Shown here piece after piece: positions 57,759-64,000 of a DNA stretch of 64,000 bases. Below the pieces are notes generated by a model. It had not been told where the DNA came from. It saw only the letters and a program-made list of their open reading frames with translations, and did not search any database. The DNA is from Symsagittifera roscoffensis (lineage: Eukaryota > Xenacoelomorpha > Acoela > Convolutidae). The stretch is taken from contig NC_087063.1 in the NCBI RefSeq assembly GCF_963678635.1, forward strand, positions 54,577,074 through 54,641,073. Reading direction: 5' to 3'. The position numbers and the translations under genes were made by a program. Positions within the stretch are counted from its first letter, which is position 1. Every line of letters starts with the position of its first letter.

Positions 57759-60277
57759 ACCGGGATAAAGAGGGTGAAGTTGTAGGAAAAAATCTGCCGC
57801 AAGACTATTTGTCCGGGGAGAAGGATGAGGAGAAGAACCAGCAATCACAAGATCAACACCCGGGACAAGTGAATTTGTCCGGGGAGTCCGAGATAGACGA
57901 GAAAATTCCTGATGAGAAACAGGACCTAGAGAACAAGGTTTTGTCCGGGGAGTTCAGATGGATGCGAAGGAAATACGGACATGATCTGGAGGAGCGTGCA
58001 GTCTCCAGCACAACACCTTCGACGGATGATAAGTCAGAAAGCTCAAGAATGAACACCTATTCAGACAGGGATTCGACCTCGGGATCAGAACTGTCAGAAC
58101 TGGCGATACACACGCTACTAGTGGAAACTCGGGCGAGAAACCTGGACAGAGAGGTGTACCAGGATCCGGACAGCGATCGCTACCTTATACCGAGCGAAAG
58201 TGTCTTTGACAACGCAGCGGATGACTTAGAAACAATAGCAGTATCGAAACGTTCGATGAGCTTATTGCCACAGAAAGAGGCAGTCAGGACTGATCTTCAA
58301 CCGTTTCAGCAAGAAACACAACCGTTGGCGAAGATTTGGTGTCTTAAGATGGAAGAAGACACACATCAGCCCAACGAGCTGAATAGTCAGATGAGGGTCA
58401 TGAAGACGTACTTGAAGGCGAGATACAGACTCTCGGACCTTCTAAGGGCGCAGAGAAATGATCGCATGACAAGCAACCTAAAAAGGTGGATAGAAAACGG
58501 TGCACCAGACAAAGGTGACCTAGAAGAAGACAGCTATAGGATCCTGAGACAATACTTCATGCAGAAGGAGGGGAGATTGTATCTGAACAAGGAAGGGATC
58601 GTGGCTTGCAGGAGAAGAGAAGAAGACAAGGTCTTATACAAATATAACGCGATAGTGTTGCCGCAACTCTATCAGACAGAACTATTATTCAGGTCGCATG
58701 ATCAGATGGGCCATCAAGGGATCGAAAAAGTGTATCAGAGGATCCTGAAGCGCTTTGAGTGGCCTGGAATGAAAAAGGCATGTGAGAAATGGGTAACAGC
58801 CTGCCTGTCATGCCAACAGGTCAAGGATCCAAGGAAGTTGCGATTTCCTTTACAGTCGATTGAGTCGTCTGAATTCAACGAGGTGGTGCAGATAGATCAC
58901 CAGAAGATATGCATGACAGACAGCGGTTATAACCAAGTCTTGGTCATGATAGATCACTTCACGAAGTATGCAGAGGCCGTGCCCTGCATAACTGCCTCGG
59001 CGGAAGAGACATGCGACCACCTGATAAATACATGGATAGCAAGACATGGTTGTCCAATGACGTTTCAATCGGACAATGGAACAGCTTTCGTAGGCGAGCT
59101 TACGAAAGAGCTTATGAGACGGTCACAGGTCGCTCAGGCTCACTCCACGACATACCACCCTCAGACGAATGGCTTAGTGGAAAGACAGAATAGGACGTTA
59201 GTATCGATGCTGAGAGTATACTGTTCCAGGTATATGACCGATTGGGACAGATACCTTCCACAGGTGATGGGAGCTTATAATAGCACGCAACACTCCACCA
59301 CTGGGGTCAGTCCACACATGATGCTGACGGGACACGAGAAGTCTTTACCCTTGACATTCTTCTACCCAGAGTATGAGGGGAAGAAAACATCTCCACAGGT
59401 TTACGTGAGGGATGTGATCAGACGTCAACAGGAGTTGAACGATCTGTGTAGACGAAATACTCAGCAAGCACAGGCAAGGCAGAGGAAAAGATTCGACAAG
59501 AAAGCAGCTGGTGCAAAAGCTTACTCGGTGGGAGACTATGTATGGGTATTTCAGAACGTTATACCACCGAAAGGGACAAAGAAACTTCTAAAGAAATGGA
59601 GGGGACCCTTCATGATTACGGAGGTGCACCAGGAGGGACGCTTTTATAGACTGAGTACTGGCCGGGCCGCCCACTACGAGAACATCAAGCCACACAATCC
59701 ATCGACAGAAGACTGGTGTATACCTGCAGACATGGAAGAAGGGGATTATTTAATGATGGATCCTGCTTGTGAGGTCAATGAAAAGGGCACCAGGGAGAAG
59801 AACGATGGAAACGAGGTCGTAGAGGAAGGTACGGATACACCATTGGACCTGGATCCAAACGAACAGATCGAAGCGGAAGATGAAACCTTACCCTACGCAG
59901 AAGAGGATTGGCGGGATCCCGAACAGACAGAGGTTCCCAAGAACTTGGAACCAGATCTTCCGTTCACGATTCAGACTCGTCAGAAGGACGGAACGAGACA
60001 AAGAAAGAAATACAATCCTTACGGTGACGACTTTGTAGTGGATAGGATAGATCTAAAGAATATAGTGGAGGAAGTAGTGGGTTTAGAGGAAATAACCGTG
60101 TCACAAGACATTGACATAGTCGATGATCACAACGATGAGTGGGTTGACGACTGGTCGAAACCCGAAGTAGAATTCGACGATGAGCAACAGCAGTCAAATG
60201 AACAAGACCTGACGAACCTGCGTGTCTTAGAGTGGCTGAACGAAATGACATCAGACCCTAAAGAGACCAACGTCTAG
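57647..60277 (+). CDS. Element B ORF3: integrase polyprotein part (-1 frame)
   Basis: The frame is open from 57,647, overlaps ORF2 by 112 bases and has no early ATG (first good start is TTG 57,809). Production as a -1 frameshift fusion with ORF2 is therefore likely. The N-terminal region carries three LSGE repeats, each coded by TTGTCCGGGGAG. Integrase follows: SHDQMGHQG and CLSCQQ zinc site, QIDHQK, SDNGTAF and LVERQN giving the D, D and E of the catalytic core. A GPY/F-like block (KKWRGPFMITEV) and an acidic tail with YGDDF complete it. It ends in TAG at 60,275-60,277; the same frame is open beyond the stop into ORF4. Confidence 0.9.
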   Translation, partial: DNSSATSILNTPGDFNQYFLRTERRESGKQKKTVTFVDRDKEGEVVGKNLPQDYLSGEKDEEKNQQSQDQHPGQVNLSGESEIDEKIPDEKQDLENKVLSGEFRWMRRKYGHDLEERAVSSTTPSTDDKSESSRMNTYSDRDSTSGSELSELAIHTLLVETRARNLDREVYQDPDSDRYLIPSESVFDNAADDLETIAVSKRSMSLLPQKEAVRTDLQPFQQETQPLAKIWCLKMEEDTHQPNELNSQMRVMKTYLKARYRLSDLLRAQRNDRMTSNLKRWIENGAPDKGDLEEDSYRILRQYFMQKEGRLYLNKEGIVACRRREEDKVLYKYNAIVLPQLYQTELLFRSHDQMGHQGIEKVYQRILKRFEWPGMKKACEKWVTACLSCQQVKDPRKLRFPLQSIESSEFNEVVQIDHQKICMTDSGYNQVLVMIDHFTKYAEAVPCITASAEETCDHLINTWIARHGCPMTFQSDNGTAFVGELTKELMRRSQVAQAHSTTYHPQTNGLVERQNRTLVSMLRVYCSRYMTDWDRYLPQVMGAYNSTQHSTTGVSPHMMLTGHEKSLPLTFFYPEYEGKKTSPQVYVRDVIRRQQELNDLCRRNTQQAQARQRKRFDKKAAGAKAYSVGDYVWVFQNVIPPKGTKKLLKKWRGPFMITEVHQEGRFYRLSTGRAAHYENIKPHNPSTEDWCIPADMEEGDYLMMDPACEVNEKGTREKNDGNEVVEEGTDTPLDLDPNEQIEAEDETLPYAEEDWRDPEQTEVPKNLEPDLPFTIQTRQKDGTRQRKKYNPYGDDFVVDRIDLKNIVEEVVGLEEITVSQDIDIVDDHNDEWVDDWSKPEVEFDDEQQQSNEQDLTNLRVLEWLNEMTSDPKETNV

Positions 60278-60354
60278 ATTCAAGACGTAGATCGCGAAAG
60301 CGCGAAATACATTAAGACCAAACGAGATGATCCTTCCTGGGCTGCCCAGGAAGG
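60275..60354 (+). promoter_or_regulatory. TAG between integrase and ORF4 with downstream hairpins
   Basis: TAG at 60,275 is the only stop between 57,647 and 61,051 in this frame. Fourteen bases after it TCGCG-AAAG-CGCGA (60,292-60,305) can form a hairpin, and CCTTCCTGGG-CTG-CCCAGGAAGG (60,332-60,354) is a perfect 10-pair stem. Element A has AGC where B has TAG. A readthrough signal is possible; a recent point mutation is the simple alternative. Confidence 0.45.
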
Positions 60355-60397
60355 ACAACTTCTCATTCCAGCTTCTAACCTTGACTTAATACCCGGT

Positions 60398-61051
60398 ATG
60401 CGATCGACGGGGACGCCGATGGATATTTTTGTCCGGGGAGTGGGGGTAGGACTTACCCACACTGAAAACTTGATAATAAAAAAATTAAGAATAGCAAGAG
60501 AAACAGGAAACTTAGAAGCAGAAACAGGTGAAGAACCTAAGAAACCTGACATAGGCAGGGTAGTTGAGTCATATTTTAATTTACCAAATGAATATTCTAG
60601 TAACATAATACTAACAGACAGTGATTTCATACTCACAAACAGAACATGTGCGGTAGCAATCACCGCAGACATGAGTTTTAGGACGGCGCTAGCGGCAGAT
60701 TTTAAGAGGGAATATAAAAACGTGGAATTCCTTTGGAAGCAAAGACCAGGGATAGGGGGCGTAGCAGCCTTACCTCCGGCGGTGTCGCAGATACCGGGAA
60801 AGTACTTGTGCTTCTTGGTAACGAGGGCGATGGAGAAGCAGCACGTGGACCCAGAAAACCTAGTCTTGTCTTTGACGAGGCTGAGGGACTTCCTTGTGGA
60901 AATGGACGTGAAGGAGCTCTCGCTTCCAGTGTACGATCCAAATAGAGGAAGACTGCATCCTCGGGAATTGTACGCGCTTGTACACGTGATATTCTCTGAT
61001 ACGAACATACAAGTGTATCTACATAAGAAATATTACTTAAGTATAGGCTGA
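60398..61051 (+). CDS. Element B ORF4: macro-domain-like protein (OARD1/TARG1-related fold)
   Basis: 217 residues from ATG 60,398; the frame is open from 60,278 and continuous with integrase apart from one TAG. From about residue 80 it follows the small macro domain of OARD1 (TARG1). VAITADMSFRTALAADFKRE corresponds to the ADP-ribose-binding helix region, GIGGVAALPP to the following strand-turn. GKYLCFLVTRAMEK, LTRLRDFLVEMDVKELSLP and VIFSDTNIQVYLHKK are the remaining core elements. OARD1 removes ADP-ribose from glutamate using a Lys and an Asp. Here the glycine-rich loop reads FRTALA, and the catalytic Lys and Gly-Cys-Gly-Leu-Asp are not conserved (TR.., YDPNRGR), so activity is doubtful. 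It may bind nucleotides or act structurally. The identification is by motif pattern only. Confidence 0.6.
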   Translation: MRSTGTPMDIFVRGVGVGLTHTENLIIKKLRIARETGNLEAETGEEPKKPDIGRVVESYFNLPNEYSSNIILTDSDFILTNRTCAVAITADMSFRTALAADFKREYKNVEFLWKQRPGIGGVAALPPAVSQIPGKYLCFLVTRAMEKQHVDPENLVLSLTRLRDFLVEMDVKELSLPVYDPNRGRLHPRELYALVHVIFSDTNIQVYLHKKYYLSIG

Positions 61052-61446
61052 GTGATGTGCGAGAGGGTGTTAGGCCAAAGACCAAGTTGCAGGTAATATG
61101 TGATATGTGTGTTATGTTATGTTATGTTATGTTATGTGTTAGGTTATTAAGATCATGGGTAAGTAGGGGTTAGTGACCATGAACAACTAATGACGGTCTT
61201 AGGAATAGATCCAAAGTTTGGACTGTCCAATCTTAGGTCGAATTCCAAAATTTTAGAAACCAATTGATTTTAATAAATTTTAGGATAAATATCTTTTTAT
61301 CTGAACTGTCTTTAAGCAAATTTTAACGATATATGTTAAGGTGAAACTGACAGGTGTGACAGTCGTGATTCCTTTTCTAGATCCTGATTGATCATTTAAA
61401 TTACTCACTTGAGTCAAAGAATCGAATCAAACTTGAAAAGAATAGA
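61052..61446 (+). other. Spacer between ORF4 and ORF5 with (TTATG)n
   Basis: 395 bases without a long frame. 61,111-61,137 is a pentanucleotide run, TTATG repeated five times. ORF5 must be reached by internal initiation, splicing or a separate transcript; no convincing splice acceptor or promoter was identified by eye. Confidence 0.6.
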
Positions 61447-63885
61447 ATGGACAACTTCAACCTGGATGAATTGATGGACCTGGCAGAGGCATATGTAGGA
61501 CCGATGGTAGATGCGATCTATCGTCGGCTGATCGAACGAGACTTCGCTCTGGAGGACCCAGAGGTGGTCATGTTGCTGACCGCCCTGATTAACATCTTGG
61601 GGCACGACAACCGTGGGGACCGCCCCACGGAAGTCCTGTTGATGGCAGCATATGGAGAAAGAGGAGTACTAGACCGCCCGAACATGAGAGTGATGAGGTG
61701 GAGAAACGGGGCTCTCTCAGGGAGTGACTTGGCGAATGAGCCTGGATTGGGAAGTTCTAGGACATACCAACCAGGTGAGATGCCAATGCCCTCTAAGCCT
61801 AAACCTGGGCTGACGAGAATGCATCGGGAGATGAACAGCGAGGCGACCTCGTCTGGTTCACCACTGAGAGCAGCTGTGCCACCAAAAGGGGCGAAAGTAA
61901 CACAGAAGGTTCAGACGAACCAAACCATACAAGATCTGGACGAGATGAACGATCAGCTGAGAAGTACGAAGAAGGAGTTAGACGATATGACGAAGACCAT
62001 GCTGGCGATGGAGGAAGACCGGGACATGTGGAGAAAGTTGTTTGAAGACTGCAACAAAAAACAGGGTCAAGAGATCGAACGCTTAAGGCAGGAATACAAA
62101 GAGCGATCGGAACAGGCGGCGTTGACGACGTCCATTGAGAAAGTGATACCTGCAAGGGATATTCCTCGTGGGCAGTCCCCGATGGAGCTCTTGACACCTC
62201 GAGAAATGAGTCAAACAACGCAGACACGGCTTCCAGCAGAGACGAACCGAGTAACAATCCCGGATCCTAGTGACACCTTGGGTGATCCCGTCGTAGAACA
62301 GACAGTGAGAAAACTGATAGAGACAGCTGGACGATTGGTCGCTAACAAGAATGCACCAGGTTCCGGGGTGACTGCACCCTATGGAACGATTGACGATACG
62401 GGCAGAGTACAACTCTCCCAGACAGTAATCAGACAAGGGATGAGTAACGTGACACCACTCATGGGGAACTCGAGAATCCCAGAGAGGAAAGTAAGGAAGA
62501 TGCCAGCGAAGAAAGTGTCTCGTGTAATAGACGTGCAGAAGAATAATCAATTGAAGTATAATTTCACGGGAGTTCCGGAGACAGATCCGAGAGCCTGCTT
62601 CAATCGAGCTACCTGGAGCCCGTCTGTGAACCTGCAGCAACCACCACTCGGGACATCTCACCTGATATTGGGAGACAGCTTAGTCAGAGTGCTGTCGAAT
62701 TTGAGGACCTCATGGGTCACCACGGTGATGGCCTTTGGAGGCGCGACGATTGCCCAATTATATCGCATGGTGGAGCTGATGAATCCAGGGAAGATACCCA
62801 ATGTGATGATCTTAGTTGGGACGAATGATATCTCCAGAGGATCAGATGAGCAGGAAGCACTGTGGGAATCAATGATGGTGTGTTTGTTTACTACTCTCTG
62901 GCAGAAGTTCAGTTGCGCGGTACTGACCGTTTGCACGGTGCCAATGAACGCAAGAAGCCTGACAGCATCAGGAAGAAGGCACAACGAGGGAGTCATGAGA
63001 TGGAACAACATCTTGAGAAACCTAGCAAATCGAAATGCCGGAAGAATGATCCTCATGGACATTGAACATGAATTGAGAGCCATGGATCAAGCCAGACTGA
63101 CCACAGATGGCATCCACTTCGACAGTGTCGAAGGACAAGCTTGGTTGAATCGAGTCTTCCAAGAACGGTTGGATGAGCTGGAAGCAGAACTCTTTGACAC
63201 AGGAGTGCTGAAGGAAGAGGGAACGGTGAGTGATACGGTGATCACCACCTTTGTGCCTCCTAACCTGGAAACACGCTTGGGTACGGTCCCAGCCGTCACA
63301 AATTACCGGCAACAAAGCTCCGGTGAACCAGGTCGAAGAACAGACGTACAAGATCGGTTGGGAGAAGCACCAACGAGGAGGACAATTCATCCTAGGAAAA
63401 GGATAGGACCTGTCAACCAACCAACCGAGGAAGCAGCAGGCACATCCAGATCGGACACGAGATCGGAGACGACGAGTACCAGTCGAGAGGAGAGACCGAG
63501 CAGAGGCTCGTTGATGTGGTCGCGATCCATACCGTCTCCTTGGCATATATACAAAGACGAACTAATGAAGCTGGACCTACAGAGAGTGAGCTTCATCGAA
63601 GATGCAAGGAGGATGCTGAATGGAGCGACACTATCCGTCAGCAGATTGTACTCGATAACCGGCGTAGACTGGTTGATAGCCGCTAGCATAAATTTCAGCT
63701 CCACGACGGCCTTGAGATTTGCCGACTTGGAGGGACTGCCCTCCAACAACACAATGGGACCTGTGAATGCAAGACCGTTGCAAGATGTGAGATTGAACCA
63801 TGATGAGAGGAATCGTGAAGAAAGGCCAGGAAGATTCCTGACGGCGAGAGCACCGATTGGACAACACGTGAAGATATTTAGGTAA
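61447..63885 (+). CDS. Element B ORF5: SGNH/GDSL-family hydrolase
   Basis: 812 residues from ATG 61,447. The N-terminal ~90 residues are helical (LDELMDLAEAYVGPMVDAIY), followed by a coiled coil at about 160-220 (DEMNDQLRSTKKELDDM). The SGNH domain spans about 400-580. Block I is LGDSLVRV with Ser411, block II AFGGATIAQ, block III VGTND with Asn460, and block V is DGIHF with Asp554 and His557, so all four catalytic blocks are present. The basic tail (RRTIHPRKR and an Arg/Thr/Ser-rich run) precedes a ~100-residue C-terminal module with SPWHIY and ITGVDWLIAAS that I do not recognise. No signal peptide or membrane segment is seen, so it is not an envelope protein. Related esterase domains occur in CR1-type LINE ORF1 and in ORF3 of some bdelloid rotifer LTR elements. 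The substrate is unknown. Confidence 0.88.
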   Translation: MDNFNLDELMDLAEAYVGPMVDAIYRRLIERDFALEDPEVVMLLTALINILGHDNRGDRPTEVLLMAAYGERGVLDRPNMRVMRWRNGALSGSDLANEPGLGSSRTYQPGEMPMPSKPKPGLTRMHREMNSEATSSGSPLRAAVPPKGAKVTQKVQTNQTIQDLDEMNDQLRSTKKELDDMTKTMLAMEEDRDMWRKLFEDCNKKQGQEIERLRQEYKERSEQAALTTSIEKVIPARDIPRGQSPMELLTPREMSQTTQTRLPAETNRVTIPDPSDTLGDPVVEQTVRKLIETAGRLVANKNAPGSGVTAPYGTIDDTGRVQLSQTVIRQGMSNVTPLMGNSRIPERKVRKMPAKKVSRVIDVQKNNQLKYNFTGVPETDPRACFNRATWSPSVNLQQPPLGTSHLILGDSLVRVLSNLRTSWVTTVMAFGGATIAQLYRMVELMNPGKIPNVMILVGTNDISRGSDEQEALWESMMVCLFTTLWQKFSCAVLTVCTVPMNARSLTASGRRHNEGVMRWNNILRNLANRNAGRMILMDIEHELRAMDQARLTTDGIHFDSVEGQAWLNRVFQERLDELEAELFDTGVLKEEGTVSDTVITTFVPPNLETRLGTVPAVTNYRQQSSGEPGRRTDVQDRLGEAPTRRTIHPRKRIGPVNQPTEEAAGTSRSDTRSETTSTSREERPSRGSLMWSRSIPSPWHIYKDELMKLDLQRVSFIEDARRMLNGATLSVSRLYSITGVDWLIAASINFSSTTALRFADLEGLPSNNTMGPVNARPLQDVRLNHDERNREERPGRFLTARAPIGQHVKIFR

Positions 63886-64000
63886 TTGACGACACCACCT
63901 GGTCATGTGAAGGAGAGAGTATACCCAAAACTAGTGAACCAAGATGGTGATGCCCAGAGATATGGCGGATTGACAGCGATAAAGAAAGATGAGACCATCT
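63886..64000 (+). other. Open continuation of the ORF5 frame after its TAA
   Basis: After the TAA at 63,883 the same frame stays open for 38 codons to the edge of the window (starting LTTPPGHVKERVYPK). Either the frame is read through as may happen at ORF3/ORF4 or this is chance. Confidence 0.3.

Larger units (their letters stand above)
47985..64000 (+). mobile_element. Element B: large five-ORF Ty3/Gypsy-type LTR retrotransposon (partial)
   Basis: From left to right: the LTR 3' part with a TATA box, primer-binding candidate, a 2.95-kb leader with repeated TCCGGAGGGGTC, and ORF1 (coiled coil). Then come ORF2 (capsid, zinc knuckles, protease, RT, RNase H), ORF3 (integrase), ORF4 (macro-like) and ORF5 (SGNH hydrolase). 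The order of the pol domains is Ty3/Gypsy. The ORFs are long and open, with base composition near 50 percent GC against roughly a third outside, which marks a young insertion. The 3' end, including 3' LTR, is beyond the window. Total length must exceed 15.5 kb. The outer 5' LTR border was not resolved. Confidence 0.92.

Noticed and set aside
61447-63885. Envelope-like protein in the env position
   Set aside because: No signal peptide, membrane helix, cysteine pattern or cleavage site; the sequence is an SGNH hydrolase.

Overview
The window is nuclear DNA of an invertebrate animal. It is AT-rich (poly-A/T tracts, few coding islands) and carries two conserved metazoan genes with GT-AG introns among LINEs, tRNA-derived repeats, foldback repeats and LTR retrotransposons. 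I cannot name the phylum from sequence alone.

Layout. 1-10,882 (minus strand): a decayed copy (element A) of a large Ty3/Gypsy-type LTR retrotransposon, running off the left edge. 10,883-29,580: mostly non-coding DNA with an LTR fragment, several degraded LINE copies, a pair of stem-loop repeats, a broken gene encoding a ZZ zinc finger, and long inverted repeats. 29,582-31,733 (plus): a two-exon nicotinic-receptor-like Cys-loop channel subunit. 31,734-40,211: repeats, including a 162-bp-arm foldback and a near-perfect 2.59-kb tandem duplication. 40,212-46,544 (minus): a two-exon ClC-7-type lysosomal H+/Cl- exchanger whose intron contains a LINE fragment. About 47,985-64,000 (plus): a second, open-framed member of the retrotransposon family (element B), running off the right edge.

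Element B is the most interesting object. It has at least five long reading frames: ORF1 (coiled-coil Gag-like), ORF2 (capsid, two zinc knuckles, protease, reverse transcriptase, RNase H), ORF3 (integrase, -1 relative to ORF2), ORF4 (a diverged macro-domain fold resembling OARD1/TARG1) and ORF5 (an SGNH/GDSL hydrolase with all catalytic motifs, in the position where retroviruses carry env). ORF3 and ORF4 lie in the same frame and are separated by a single TAG. In element A the same position is a sense codon (AGC), so integrase and macro domain are one continuous frame there until a one-base deletion. Element A also keeps a canonical -1 slippery heptamer (A AAA AAT) at the ORF2/ORF3 overlap, which is altered in B. 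A and B share a 15-base primer-binding-site candidate, but their leaders are unrelated: A carries a 14-bp minisatellite, B about sixteen scattered copies of TCCGGAGGGGTC.

The two host genes look intact. Their splice sites were placed by eye from protein-family continuity and GT/AG phase, and both introns are phase 1. Function of the non-LTR, SINE-like and foldback sequences is not implied by anything seen.
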